64,000 nucleotides of DNA from Diploptera punctata (GCA_030220185.1 JASPKZ010000422.1:629001-693000); one strand, 5' to 3'; shown: positions 19,136 through 31,215, numbered from the stretch's first letter. Numbers and translations are program-made. The notes: generated from the sequence alone by a model not told the origin.

Positions 19136-20330
19136 GTTACAACAGATCAGATTTTTAGTATAAGACAGATTTTAGAAAAGAAATGGGAATATAATGGTAT
19201 TGCACATCAACTATATGTAGACTTCATAAAAGCATATGATTCAATTAAGAGGGAGAAGTTATATAGTATCCTGCTGGAGTTCGGAATTCCTAAAAAGTTA
19301 GTTAGACTTATGTGTCTAAATGGTTCAACGAGTAGGGTGCGTGTAGGCAAACAGTTTTCAGACACTTTTGTAATCCAGAATGGGTTGAAGCAAGGAGATG
19401 CACTATCTCCTCTACTATTTAATTTTGTACTAGAACATGCCATTAAATCTTTAGAGAATGAGGAAGGCTTACAAATCAATGGTATCAATAAGCTGTTAGC
19501 TTATGCTGATGATGTAGTACTACTGGCTGATAGCAAGGAGATACTAAAGGCCAACACGCACACACTATTGAGTAACACTAAGAAATTAGGACTGGAAGTA
19601 AATATCAGTAAAACTAAATATATGGTCACACGTAGAAATTCAATATATAGCCTAATGGAAATGGACAGCTAATGACAAATGAGGGAAATTTTGAGGAAGT
19701 GGCTGAATTCAAATACCTAGGAACAATAATCACAATTAGGAATGAGACGCACAAAGAAATTAAACATAGGCTCAATTCTGGAAATGCATGCTATTATGCA
19801 TTGCAGAGACTTTTGATGTCCCAACTCCTTTCAAAAAACGTTAAGCTGAAAATATATAAAACTATTATTCTACCAGTTATATTATATGGGTGCGAAACAT
19901 GGACTCTTACTTTAAGGGAGGAAAGGAGATTACGAGTATTTGAGAATAAAGTACTTAGGAAAATTTTTGGACCAAAGAGAGATGAACAGACAGGTGAATG
20001 GAGATGACTACATAACAATGAACTACATGGTCTTTGTAGGAAGCCAGATATAATAAGAACAGTTAAGTCTCGTAGACTGCGATTGAGGACATGTTGCACG
20101 TATGGGGAATGAAAGACGTGCATGGAAGCTTCTTGTAGGAAAGCCAGAGGGAAAACGCCCAGTTGGTAGACCAAGAATGAGGTGGGAGAACAACATTAAC
20201 TATGATTTGAGGGAAGCAGATTATACAGGGAATGATTGGAAAGCATTAGCTCAGGATAGGGATGTATGGAGAGCTTATGTCCGTGCGGCCATGAACCTAC
20301 GGGTTCGATAGTGCCAGTGAGTAAGTAAGT
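19136..20330 (+). pseudogene. LINE-1 copy A: reverse transcriptase, 5'-truncated and broken
   Basis: The protein copied element RNA into DNA at a nicked target. The copy begins inside the reverse transcriptase. YVDFIKAYDSIKREK is motif A with one substitution (FKKAYDS in copy B). GLKQGDALSPLLFNFVLE is the motif B region and AYADDVVLLAD is catalytic motif C. After FKYLGTIIT come the thumb and connection segments (LPVILYGCETWTLTLREE) and the tail GRPRMRWENN...DWKALAQDRDVWRAYVR. A shift near 19665, a TGA after 20000 and a shift near 20090 break the frame. The 3' end carries AGTA and AGT repeats. The architecture is RTE-like; the clade was not tested. Confidence 0.9.
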
Positions 20331-20439
20331 AAGTAGTAGTAGTAATAGTAGTAATATTTTTGTTATTAATATAAAATTCTAATTATTTGCTTTTGACGTT
20401 TTGAGCAGGACCCGCTGTGCCGGTCTTTTTGTGGACTGT

Positions 20440-21020
20440 TGTACGAGGGTGATTCGGAAAGTAAGTTCTGGTCTCGTTCGTCACGCGAACGAGTGGCAGT
20501 AGAATCGCCATTTTTGTTCCATTCTGTTGTGAATGTTGGATTTGTTGCAATAATGGATGAAGTAGTCAGACAGAATGCAGTTTCAAATTTCTGATCTCTC
20601 AAAGAAATTTATGCAAATCAGTCGGACTGTTCTGTACGAAGTGGTGACACAAAGGTTACATTATCGGAAGTTTTCTGCTTTTTGGGCGCTGAAAATTCTG
20701 ACTGAAGCTAAAAAAGCCACCAAGATGGGAGCAGAAACCCTTCTTGAAACATTTCTGGTTGGAGGTGTTTGATCATCCACCGTATAATCCTAACTTGGTT
20801 CCGAAAGATTCCACATTTTCCCAAACATGAAGAAATAGCTTGAATTGCAGCAGGTTTAAGCTGATAAGGAGATCGAGGATAGCGTCACAGGGGCCGAGTT
20901 TTATGCTATGAACCGTTATGACTAGACCTCGGATTTTATTTAATTCTTGTATGTGCAGTTATAAAAAAACTAAAATGTCGACGAATTATAGTGAAATAAC
21001 CCTTATTCCAAAGTTTTAAA
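20440..21020 (+). pseudogene. Mariner relic, internally deleted
   Basis: The left end, ACGAGGGTGATTCGGAAAGT, resembles mariner termini. Downstream reading gives a shortened transposase start (SDLSKKFMQISRTVLYEV) and then LEVFDHPPYNPNLVPKDSTF. The latter is the decayed HPPYSPDLAPSD block holding the last catalytic Asp of mariner DD34D enzymes; Asp has become Asn in this copy. Most of the catalytic core between them is missing. The right end near 21005 (ACCCTTATTCC) only loosely mirrors the left. It is inactive. Confidence 0.72.
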
Positions 21021-21214
21021 TTACATATTTTAATATTATCGAGGAATTGTTATACTAAGGTTATTCATTTATAATGCATATTTCACACAATAGTACATCA
21101 TTTTACATATTTTATTATGGAGGAATTGTTATATATTTTCATTACGTAGTAGGGAGGGAAAAAATCCCATACACCTACATTTGCGCTATATTCAAAACTA
21201 AATTGCACCAGTTT
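21021..21214. other. No feature recognised
   Basis: AT-rich spacer with a duplicated TATCGAGGAATTGTTATA / TATGGAGGAATTGTTATA phrase at 21039 and 21115, a local 76-bp duplication. Confidence 0.5.
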
Positions 21215-22560
21215 TTTTTTTTCGAGACATCCCTCACTTCTTCTCTTCACGGGCTAGGCAAAATGCCTGTTCCACCTCACAGTTGTTCTGTCCATCTTTT
21301 CACTAGCCTTCCTACATTTCTTGAACCTCTTGGCTTGTAGTTAAATGCTGCTTTTGGTAATCTTGTTACATTCATTCTTCCTGCATGTCTAAACCATTTA
21401 TCCCTATATTCTTAGATTTATCATTCAATGGATATATATTTAACTCTGTTCTTATATCTTCATTCTTTATCCGTTCTATTCTTGTGCAGCCTTTTGTTCT
21501 TCTGAGGAAGTTCATTTCTACGCTTTGTATTCTACTTTGTATTTTTTTAGTCATTACCCAAGTTTCACTCCCATAAAGTAATTCAGGAAATTGTCAATGT
21601 TTTTATAAAACTTCAATCTCGTATCCTCTTCTTGTTTTGTTCTTTAATGTTTTGTGTATAGTTCCACATATCATTTGAAATCTTAACAGTTTCATATTTA
21701 CGCCTCTTTCAGTTTTTGTGTTTATAGTAAAATTACAACCCAAATAATTCAAATTTGTTACTTGTTCCAGAGGTTTGTGACTATTATGATTTTTGATCTT
21801 ATATGTTCACTTCCCCAAAATGCCATTATTTTTGCTTTTTTTTTTTCCTTTGATATTTTAAAATTGTATTCTTGGTATAACTGGTTTAATTGATGTAAAG
21901 AGTACTGTAAATTATTTTCATTTTCTTGAGTAATAACCACATCGTCAGCATACATTAAAACATGTAATATTTTAAAACGGTCCATTCTTATACCTACATT
22001 AACAATACTTTTCCAATTTTGGATGATGTCATTAATATACAAATTAAACAGGGTAGGTGATAAACTACACCCTTGTCTTACACCTTTATTTATTAAAATT
22101 TGTTCGGTCTTTGATGTGCCTATATTTTATTATAATTTGAGATTTTTCATATAAACTTTTTATCACATAAATTAATTTTGCGGGGTAGCCATGTACGAGT
22201 ATTTCCATAATTTTCCATAACTTATCTCTATCAATACGATCGAATGCCTTCTCACAATCAATAAAAGCAACATGCGTCTATAGGTTATATTCTCTCTTTT
22301 TTCAGATATTTTCTGTAATATGAATAAAGCATCTGTTGTTGATTGCCCCGTTCTAAAGCCACTTTGTTCTTCTTCTAGTATTGCTTCTGCTATTATTCTG
22401 TTATTTATAATCCTTGCATAGATTTTATAAATTGAATTAATTAGGCTAATTCCTCTATAATTTTTATATTCTCTTCTATTTCCTTTTTTAAACAATTATA
22501 TGACTTCAGCTATATTACAACTTTCTGGTATTCTACAGTTTCTCCAACATTCATTAAATA
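21215..22560 (-). pseudogene. LINE-2: RTE-like reverse transcriptase, broken
   Basis: A different LINE from LINE-1, on the minus strand. In coding order it shows KKGNRREYKNYRGISLINS and EEEQSGFRTGQSTTDALF (reverse transcriptase fingers region), a damaged motif A, VLMYADDVVITQENENN (motif C), IMAFWGSEHIRSK, and MTKKIQSRIQSVEMNFLRR near the C-terminal connection. Stops and frameshifts near 22310, 22140, 22040 and 21560 interrupt it. The plus strand gives only antisense readings. It abuts the Penelope-like fragment at about 22560. Confidence 0.85.
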
Positions 22561-23372
22561 TTCATTAAATAAAAATAAAACGTAGTTTTATTTGATTTTC
22601 ATATTTATTATATAATTCAGTGACAGCTGTTTCGGTACACCGTACCTTCTTCAGACACGTTAACAAATTATGAATTGTGTTCTAACTGATCTAAGCAACA
22701 ATACAACAATATTTATTTAAATGTTTTAATTTAACAAAGGGATTCTTTCAAATCAAGTTGAGAGAATTTAACAGTTTGTTACTACTTTCAATTTATTAAT
22801 TTCTACAGCCTCCAAAAGATCTAACTTCTTACCCTTATCACAAACATGTAAAATTTCAAAATTTGGATCGAAACAATGATTAAATTGGAATAGGTGGTTA
22901 GCATGTTTTGAATATTCTAAGTTTCTGTTATATGCTCTCATATGTTCCTTTATCCGAGAGATAAAAGGTCTACCAGTTTGTCCTATATAGACATTGTCAC
23001 ATGTGTCACACTTCAATTTATATACACCTGATAATTTTTCTTTTTTTTTCATTTTGGTTTTATTGTTTTTTATTATATTTTGTAAAGTTTTATTAGTTTT
23101 AAATGCCACATTAATGTTCAACTTTTTAAAGTGTTTAGATATTTCATTTGAAAGTGGGCCTATGTATGACATTACGACATATTTCTTTATGTTTTCTTTA
23201 GTTAAAGGAAAAACTTTGTTAATTGCTTTTTTGTAATGAACTTTCTTAATTAAATATTCTGTAATGTTAGGGTCGTAGTTATTATTAATAGCTAATTGTT
23301 TAATAATATTCAAGTCATTATTATATTCCAAGGGTGAAATAAATGCAATATTCTCCAATATAAAAATGTTCC
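22560..23372 (-). pseudogene. Penelope-like element 3' part with GIY-YIG endonuclease
   Basis: Penelope-like elements encode a reverse transcriptase fused to a GIY-YIG endonuclease that nicks the target. The minus strand preserves only the end: SPLEYNNDLNIIKQL, then SYIGPLSNEISKHFKKLN, then the endonuclease core GVYKLKCDTCDNVYIGQTGR with FISRIKEHMRAY and HANHLFQFNHCFD. The Cys pair and the YIG...GR..F..R..EH pattern fit the family. The frame ends at 22768. The 3' untranslated part contains AGCTGTTTCGGTACACCGTA. The reverse transcriptase is absent (5' truncation at about 23372). The first 20 or so residues of the longest frame (23373-23436) are antisense LINE-1 and not part of it. The segment ATTCATTAAAT occurs twice near 22550-22571 and may be half of a target duplication. 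Confidence 0.88.
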
Positions 23373-25320
23373 AGGCAAAACAAGAAATGGTTTGATGAGG
23401 AATGTGCCGACATTGTAAAGAAAAGAAAGCTAGCAAAAATGAAATGGTTACACGAGCAAAATGAGGTAAATTTAGAGTAATTGGGTGGAATTAGACGGGA
23501 AACCACCAGACTACTAAAGAATAAAAAGAGGGAATATCTGAGAGAGAAGATTAATAATCTTGAAATGAACGCCAAAAATTAGAGAATTATATCAGGGAAT
23601 TAGGATAGAGAAGAAAGGGTTTCAGGCTAGAACAAACATAATTCAGAATGAAAATGGGGATATGATTGCAATTCCAGGAGTATATTAAATAGATGGAAAA
23701 GTTACTTTAATCAGCTATTAAATGTACATACAGAACAGCACATTGAGAAGGATAATTTACAGACAGCAGAAATGTTAGTTGCAGAACCAAGTGCATTAGA
23801 GGTTGAAATGGCGATTGAAAAATTGAAGATGTATAAAGCATCAGGTTCAGATGATATCCCAGCAGAACTAATAAAATCAGGGGGAGAAAAATTGGCGGAC
23901 AAGATATGATGGTTGCTTAGTATGATTTGGGAAAAAGAAGCTATTCCAGATCAATGGAAGGAATCAATTATCGTACCAATTTATAAGAAAGGAGATAAAA
24001 CTGACTGCAACAACTACAGGGGCATCTCATTACTTTCAACTTCGTACAAAATTCTAACAAATATATTAGTCAGCAGACTTACTCCCTATATTGATGACAT
24101 TCTAGGAGATCACCAATGTGCATTTAGAAGAAACAGGTCTACAACAGATCAGATTTTAGAAAATAAATGGGAATATAATGGTACTGTACATCAACTATAT
24201 GTAGACTTCAAAAAAGCATATGATTCGATTAAGAGGGAGAAGTTATATAGTATCCTGCTGGAGTTCGGAATTCCTAAAAAGTTAGTTAGACTTATACGAA
24301 TGTGTCTAAATGGCACAAAGAGTAGGGCACGTGTAGGCAAACAGTTTTCGGACACCTTTGAAATCCAGAATGGGTTGAAACAAGGAGATGCACTATCTCC
24401 TCTACTATTTAATTTTGTACTAGAGCATGCCATTAAATCTTTAGAGAATAAGGAAGGTTTACAAATGAATGGTATTAATAAGCTGTTAGTTTATGCTGAT
24501 GATGTAGTACTATTGGCCGATAGCGAGGAGATACTAAAGGACAACACGCACACACTGTTGAGTAACACTAATAAATTAGGATTGGAAATAAATATCAATA
24601 AAGCTAAATATATGGTCACACGTAGAAATTCATTATATAATGGAAATGGACAGCTAATGACAAATGAGGGAAATTTTGAGGAAGTGGCTGAATTCAAATA
24701 CCTAGGAACAATAATCACAAATAGGAATGAGACGCACAAATAAATTAAACATAGGCTCAATTCTGGAAATGCGTGCTATTATGCATTGCAGAGACTCTTG
24801 ATGCCCCAACTTCTTTCAAAAAACTTTAAACTGAAAATATATAAAACTATTATTCTACCAGTTATATTATATGGGTGTGAAACATGGACTCTTACTTTAA
24901 GGGAGGAAAAGAGATTACAAGTATTTGAGAATAAAGTACTTAGAAAAAATTTTGGACCAAAGAGAGATGAACAGACAGGTGAATGGAGATGACTACATAA
25001 CAATGAACTACATGGTCTTTGTAGGAAGCCAGATATAATAAGAACAGTTAAGTCTCGTAGACTGCGATTGAGGACATGTTGCACGTATGGGGAATGAAAG
25101 ACTTGCATGGAAGCTTCTTGTAGGAAAGCCAGAGGGGAAACGCCCAGTTGGTAGACCAATAATGAGGTAGGAGAATAACATTAACTATGATTTGAGAGAA
25201 GTAGATTATACAGGGAATGATTGGAAAGCATTAGCTCAGGATAGGAATGTATGGAGAGCTTATGTCCGCGCGGCCATGAACCTACGTGTTCGATAGTGCC
25301 AGTGAGTAAGTAAGTATGTA
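23373..25320 (+). pseudogene. LINE-1 copy B: linker, reverse transcriptase and tail
   Basis: This copy starts in the linker between endonuclease and reverse transcriptase (KKWFDEEC-type segment near 23385), with IRELYQGIRIEKKGFQA at about 23580-23630. The longest clean frame, 23913-24743, covers IPDQWKESIIVPIYKKGDK, NNYRGISLLSTSYKILTN, motif A (YVDFKKAYDSIKREK), GLKQGDALSPLLFN, YADDVVLLADSEE and FKYLGTIITNRNETHK. It ends at TAA 24741, where copy A has GAA-containing sequence (a point nonsense change). A TGA at 23907 and breaks near 23480, 23580 and 23680 also interrupt it. The tail follows to 25320 with AGTA repeats. Copies A, B and C are similar enough to guide reading of each other. Confidence 0.92.
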
Positions 25321-25392
25321 TAAAAATGTTCCACCATATTTTAGAAGCTCCATATTTATCTGATCGGAACCAGCTGGTTTTCTATTTTTGGT
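25318..25392 (-). pseudogene. Short reverse-transcriptase fragment
   Basis: The minus strand reads KNRKPAGSDQINMELLKYGG, matching the NKAPGSDGIxxELLKYGG block that precedes motif A in many RTE-like LINEs. It is truncated at both ends. Confidence 0.65.
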
Positions 25393-25394
25393 TT

Positions 25395-25712
25395 CACCTA
25401 TAAGATAAATGTCGGAAAACGTTAATCCCAAAATAGTCCCCAAACACCATATGGCCATCATAATCACACTAGGTATAGTCTATTAAATGTTTGTGTTGTT
25501 ATGGAAGGTGACCGAGCGCTAAACTGATTATTCATTCGGGAATGCCCTCCAAGGCCGTGTGTGATCAAAACGTATGAATGCCATCCAGAATTTAAAAAAA
25601 AAATATTCTACTGGCGTGTGGTGTCCCTGTAAAGTCAGGCAGGCGTGTGACATGTAAAAGTAGGCCTACCTACAAAGTGAGAGATTAAACTAAAGAAAAA
25701 AAAAATATATAT
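25395..25712 (+). mobile_element. SINE-K copy 1, head missing
   Basis: The first 80 bp resemble the SINE-A body (TATAAGATAAATGTC, CACCATATGGCCATCATAAT). The remainder differs and matches 56320-56600: GTGACCGAGCGC..., GGGAATGCCCTCCA, GTGTGGT and the terminal GTGAGAGATTAAACT. It looks like a SINE-A-related chimera with its own 3' end. Confidence 0.7.
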
Positions 25713-25759
25713 ATACATTTTTTCGAAATTTCACTCTGCAGCTAACTCACACACATAAG

Positions 25760-26262
25760 CTGTTCATACATCCCTATCCCTCAAACCATGGTTAATTTTA
25801 TTCTCCCATCACATTCCTGGCTTATCTACTGGTCGTTTTCCTTTCTGGTTTTCTTACAAGGAGTTTCTATCCCACTCTTTCATTTCCCATTCGTGCCACA
25901 TGTCCTGACCGTCGCTTTCTACGAGACTTAACTGTTCATATTATATCTAGCTTCCCATAAAATCATATGTCTCACTGTTATGTAGTCTTCTCCATTCACC
26001 TATCTCTCTTTAGTCCAAAAACAATTCCTAAGAACTTTATTCTCAAATACTCGTAATTTTTTCTTCTCTCTTAAAGTAAGAATCCATGTTTCGCATTCAT
26101 ATAACTGAGGGAATAACAGGTTTATATGTTTTCAGTTTAACGTTTTTTGGAGAAGCTGGGATGACCAAAGTCCCTGTAATGCGTAATAGGTTGCATTTCC
26201 AGAATTGAACTTGTGTTTAATTTTTTTTTCTGCGCCTCATTCCTGTTTGTAGGTTTTTTCCT
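25760..26262 (-). mobile_element. LINE-1 3' end fragment
   Basis: The minus strand contains the C-terminal third of LINE-1, with complements of the GCETWILTL, FENKVLRN and GHVARMG segments and the tail. Many substitutions suggest an old copy. The final tetranucleotide tail is eroded. Confidence 0.85.
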
Positions 26263-26680
26263 GGGTATCTGAATAGTTTCAATGAGTTTTGTCGAATTTG
26301 AGTGGACTTATGCTAAAAAATGTCTAGCAGTAATCGAACCCGCGATTATTGGGACGCTAGACACGCACGCTAACAATTTCAGCATATAATGACAAAGCTC
26401 AACATTTTATATCAACTAGTTTTACCTGACTCGAGTAACAGTTGGTATAGTAAATGTATTACTAAGAATCCATCTAAACACTTTCAAAGGATCTCATAAA
26501 TAGCCTATGTGGAAGTGACACACCACACATTTCTTAATGCATTTTTCTGTGTAAACAAAATTCACAAATGATGGAAATATGAGACCTAACAATGAAGTTC
26601 GAAGTTATAATTGTATTTGTAAAACATTGGAATTGACGTTTATGTAAAAACAACGTTTTAAATTCTCCATATTTATGGCA
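26263..26680. other. Mostly unrecognised; tRNA-like stretch at 26322-26392
   Basis: On the minus strand near 26340 GGGTTCGATTAC resembles box B, with a possible head to 26392. No SINE body follows. The rest is AT-rich with no signal. Confidence 0.4.
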
Positions 26681-26790
26681 TAATTATATTAGATACATTA
26701 TTTAATTATATTAGATACATTATTTAATTATATTAGATACATTATTTAATTATATTAGATACATTATTTAATTATATTAGTTACATTATT
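26681..26790. repeat. 22-bp minisatellite, five units
   Basis: Five head-to-tail copies of a 22-bp unit (TAATTATATTAGATACATTA plus TT). The first four are identical and the fifth has one change (GATAC to GTTAC). Confidence 0.97.
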
Positions 26791-26944
26791 TTTAGTTTTA
26801 TTATTTGGAGTCGTTTCAACATATTTAGTAATATAATTAGACGTTGAAATTGTAGGCTCTGAAAAATATAGAATTAGGTCCTAAACTGGTTTTAAAAACT
26901 GTAAAACGGGTTATAAAATGAACATAAAATAAATAAATATCCTC

Positions 26945-27230
26945 AACTCGAGTCCAACTCAGGGTCGGGTCGAGGAATGAGATGAGATGAAGCCCCTATA
27001 TTTATAGAGGTCTGTGAACTGCAAGGGTGCCGGCTGACCACTCCTGATGCACCGTCAGAGGGGTAGATGAATGAAATGAACGAAATGGACGAGGTGAGTA
27101 TGGAGAAATGGTGGAATGAAATACGTGGCAGGGGAAAATTGGAGAAAGCCCAAGAAAAACCTTTCCAAGCTTCCACTTGGAGAGACGGAGACTTAATCTC
27201 GATGAGAGGCGAGCGTCTAACCGCTATAAA
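26945..27230 (-). mobile_element. SINE-L, tRNA-headed
   Basis: The minus strand starts with a head, TAGCGGTTAGACGCTCGCCT, that fits box A spacing. GCTTTCTCCAATTTTCCCC and ATTTCATTCATCTACCCC follow, with an end rich in ATCTCATCTCATT. I recall similar SINEs from cockroaches and termites, which is not verified here. It is the single copy in the window. Confidence 0.65.
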
Positions 27231-27292
27231 ATGAACATAATATATTTAATATTATAAGTGAAACCATCCGCATGTTAGTTAACATAATTAAC

Positions 27293-27620
27293 AAGGGAAC
27301 TGTCAACCATTGCATGCCGAAACCTTCTTGAAATTTCTCTCAGAGAAGCGTTGTGATGTACCAAGCCGTGTCCAAAAAAATATCTGCCGCTTTTAACAGC
27401 AAGGCACTAAATCGAGGCTTTAATACAGTAATGACAACCCACTGTGCGAATTAGATGGACTCCTGCTGGAATAGAATGGTGGAGTGATGAGGGACGCGGC
27501 GCGGACGGCAGGTAGTGAGGGTTATGCAATCCACCAATTCAGGAGTTGCAATTATTCCCTATAGTTTAAGTGAGAGATTTGTCGCTGGATTTTAGTTCTT
27601 TCAGTTAAAAGAGGAATTGC
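27293..27620 (+). mobile_element. M foldback copy 1, right arm lost
   Basis: It begins AAGGGAACTGTCAACCATTG, continues with AGAGAAGCGTTGTGATGTAC and reaches GACGCGGCGCGGACGGCAGG. The mirrored right arm seen in copies at 35946 and 60352 is missing beyond about 27620. Confidence 0.8.
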
Positions 27621-27784
27621 AAGACCACAACTAATATGAATGTGGTAACAAGAAAGCGTATACTATGAAGTGTGAAGTGTGAAAATCCCGGGATTTTTTC
27701 GAAATCTAACTAATGTAATGTCCAAACTTGACGTCCCCTGATTAATCATTATGAAACCCAGAAGGATAGGGGAGATCATCTCAT

Positions 27785-28160
27785 CATCATCATCTTACGT
27801 GCTAAAGTATATTTGCAGGGCTTGACCGCTGCCAGATCTTCCATCCATGTGTTGGGAGATTTTCCAATGTTCCGCTTGCTATCAATTTTACTTAAGTTTA
27901 CTTTACGACATGCATCTAATTTATGTTTTCTGAAAAGTGAACCAGCCATGAAGCTTTAATCACCTTCAACTAAATCAATGTAATTAATACACTGTGTACA
28001 ATTCGTCTTATATCTGATGCATCAAATGCCATTTTCACACACTGGTCCAAAAATTCTCCTCAAAATTTTCCCTTCGAATATTAAGAGTATGTTTTCTTAC
28101 ATCTTATTCAGTTCCAGGCATCACTGCCAGATATAATTATAGGTCTCTGAATAGTTTTAT
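27785..28160 (-). pseudogene. LINE C-terminal tail fragment
   Basis: The minus strand yields ILxIFERKxLRRIFGPVCENG-like text, then a degraded GHLFR-type and WMEDL end. This family is distinct from LINE-1, which has FENKVLRKIFGPKRDE at this point. Multiple shifts are present. The boundaries are approximate. Confidence 0.65.
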
Positions 28161-28762
28161 ATACTTTTTTGCGCGGTAATGCGCATTTACGGCAATGCCG
28201 AAAATTATTGAAAGTTAAACTTCTTACATTTCGGGGTTGCCAACCTAAATAACTATACTTTAATAAAATAACTGTACTGTAATATTACATATTACAAAAC
28301 GCGTGTGAGAAGTAAAACCACTGCCCTCTATGTATACTATGTACAATGTATATACAAAAATATCCAAAAGGTAGTGTTAATATACATTATGCGAAACAAA
28401 TCACTGCATTTTAAATGAACTGAACTTTATTTGAAACAATATAAAACAATAAATACGTACTTGCCACCATTTCATAACCGATTGATGTCACGGCCTCCTG
28501 TAGTTTGAACTAATAAACATTGCCCACACTGTTAACGTTAGTCAGTTGTTTATAATGAACGTAAATATTCCCAACAAAGATGTTATTATTTTACTGTTAT
28601 TTGTAATTTTGAAAACATCATTGCGCAAAAAAATAATGTACAACGCACGTTTGTGAAGTGTTTCACAGAATCTCGGAAATTAAAAATCTCGCTATCGCTG
28701 GTTTTTTAAACATTTTCCTCGCTTCTGTAAAAACCACTTCCCAACCTCGCATCATAATATAC
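28160..28762 (+). repeat. G repeat copy 2
   Basis: Same order and orientation as 1510-2130, with ACTTTTTTGCGCGGTAATGC at the start and CCACTTCCCAACCTCGCAT at the end. Small indels are scattered through it. Confidence 0.85.
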
Positions 28763-28769
28763 TATTATT

Positions 28770-29420
28770 AGCTAGCATTAGTCTTTAATAATTTCTGCTT
28801 CAGTCTTACTTTCTTCACTAATAATTGAGTGGTTCAGAGCAAAAGTGGACCAAGTCCAAAAATAACTCGATTAAAAATCCTAGTTATGTGTTCAATATCA
28901 ATAATTCTTCAGAGAAACAGTGATCTAAGTATTATATTTTCTTCTTTTTAATGTTTAATTCTTCATCTGTAATTCATTTTAGTAAAATATGGACTTGATC
29001 TACTTTTGCTCTAAACTTCTGAATTGTCCATAAATATGTAAATTCTTTAACCTTTTCAAATGTATACTTATCTACTTTAAAATAATGTATGTTTATATGT
29101 TTATTTGTCACTTTTATGCATTTCGTTGTCGTTTCATTTGTTTTAAATCTTATATTTTGTGCACATTTTCCAACATTGTAAGAATTTCTTTAACTGATTT
29201 TGGCGATCTTCCAATTATATCAATATCGTTGGCATATGCTAGCATTGAATTGATTTGTAATATAATCGTTCCCCTTGCATCAATAACTAAGGACAGCTCA
29301 TCTATAAATGCATAATTTAAGCTGCTGGTGAGCATGAATCGCAGACTTACTCTTTCGCCACTAGGCCTAATATAAGCAAGTTTTATGCATTTTTTTGTTT
29401 TTGCATGTGTTAACATTTAT
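28770..29420 (-). pseudogene. LINE reverse-transcriptase fragment (IDIIGRS type)
   Basis: The minus strand contains a short reverse-transcriptase piece: SSLNYAFIDELSL upstream of GTIILQINSMLAYANDIDII and GRSPKSVKEILTMLE. AYAND is the catalytic YADD box with its first Asp changed to Asn. The IDIIGRS context is a common arthropod LINE signature, unlike LINE-1 or LINE-2. The coding text spans about 29150-29416; the downstream part to 28770 is unreadable. Confidence 0.72.
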
Positions 29421-31019
29421 ATTTGAGAGCCTCCTCTGGTTTTAAATTCATGAGCCGGGCCTGACCAAACGCCAAGCATTAGACAACAACAAATTATTAG
29501 TGTACCGTAGGAATAAAATCAGGATGCGTGTAGATAATATTACTATTAAAAAAGTATCGCCTCGTTACTTTTATTTATTTGGTGCTTAAACAAATTTTCA
29601 CATATAAATGCTGTAATAAAAATACGTAATATTGGTGTGACAGAGAATTAGTGATGAAACGGATAGCAGTTTCGCCGGATACAGGATATCCGGCCAATCT
29701 TGAGACCGGATAGCCGGATATCCGAGGGAGCATTGCCGATAGGCGCATCGTAACGAGTGAGCTCGCGTAGGTGGCGCACAAAACGATCGGATGGACTGGG
29801 GTGAATTCGGGTCTTTTCGTTCATGAGCGAAGTTAGCAAGTGTTTCATTGACTTGTTGAATTGATTACAAACACGATCATTTGAGCTTATTAAAACGTGC
29901 TGTTGTAGTTTGAGGTTATTATACAAGTGTTTTTATAAGTAATTTTAAAAAGATTTAGCGCCTGTAGCAGTACATGTTCAACGCCGGCTAAAACAAATAG
30001 AGAATACGTAATCTCATTCATCAACAGTAATCTAACAAGAGGTTTGTTTTCCTGAAAAAATCACGAACGACAAAGTCGCGAGTGGTTTTGTCTAATGAAA
30101 AACTCAACGTCGCGTTAGATTTGCAGTTACTATTTAGCGAATAATACAACATCAGAAGCTAAAAATAATTATAATGTTTAATATTTACCAAATGTGAGGT
30201 TATGTATTCCAAGCTTACTTCCGGGCGATTTCTAAGCCGGCTGTATAGTTATAAATAGCATATATTTACTGTTAAATCTCTTTGGGCTTGGGAAAAATCA
30301 ATAACAGATGAGAAATAACTATTAACAATAATGCATATTCATTATACAAGATATAATACAAATTTTAGAGCAACAGAACTAAACTTTTTTTTTGGTAATT
30401 TTTGAAGTTGTTTTCTTTTGGCATTTTTTGCTGTACCATAGCGATTGTACATTGTTGAATCGATATCATTGTCAAAGAAGTTAACTTGCGGAGATATCTC
30501 TTACTACGAATAGGAAGGGGCAATTTTATCAACAGGAAGAGGTAAAATGATCGGTGTATGAGATAAATAGTCAAGTTAATAAATTGGAGCTGAGTGTGTC
30601 CTACTGCCAGAAAACAGACATAAACATACAAGTGAATAAATTATATAGAATGTGCGGCATGTTACGAGGCTAAAAAATAAAAAATTAAGGCTAATTAAAA
30701 ATTGAAAGTTAAAACTGGGCTATCAACAGAACAAATAAAAAAAAAGTGACTGAAGTTGTTACGTTCTGTAGCAGGTTTTACTTTGCCGGATAAAAAACAA
30801 AACACTGATATAAGAACAAAATTGAATACACATGTAATCTCATAGACAGCTTAAACAATCTTAATCCTTTAATTGGCAAAACACTAATTTCTCGTGCCAG
30901 TTATTTAAATGTGGTCGACCGCAATAAAAACAAGATCACACATGAGTGTTATTATTAGGTTTGTGTAATTCGACACACATTTAAGTTATTACTACTCGTT
31001 TGTTTTCTTCTGTTTCATT
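29421..31019. other. No gene; GGATATCC-rich patch at 29660-29735
   Basis: The interval is mostly unrecognised. At 29660-29735 GGATATCCGG, GGATAGCCGG and GGATATCCG cluster beside GATGAAACGG. This could be the subterminal part of a DNA transposon, but no partner end was located. Short AT-rich tracts and poly-T at 30380 follow. Confidence 0.4.
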
Positions 31020-31054
31020 AATAATTGTAAATAAATCGAACCAATTGATGTATC

Positions 31055-31215
31055 CTATAGGATACATTGCCAATTAAGAAAAGATGGTACGAAGACAAAC
31101 AGAGAATGGCTCCTGATATAATACCAAATATCCTAATGAACTACAAACCAAGAGTACGTGGAGTGTGGGCAGCGCGGTTTCCATCTGGCAGGATTCACTG
31201 AATCTATCTTAATGT
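31055..31215 (+). pseudogene. Possible LINE tail fragment
   Basis: The plus strand reads RWYEDKQRMAPDIIPNILMN and then YKPRVRGVW, loosely fitting the RM...IPKxLMxYxPxGRR block of a LINE C-terminus. Weak, and could be chance. Confidence 0.35.

Noticed and set aside
19794..20174. Long minus-strand frame opposite LINE-1, repeated at 24779-25159 and in antisense at 41828-42239
   Set aside because: It is the antisense shadow of the conserved LINE-1 C-terminus.
22768..23436. 222-codon frame as one protein
   Set aside because: Only the part below about 23372 is Penelope-like. The start is antisense LINE-1 at a junction.
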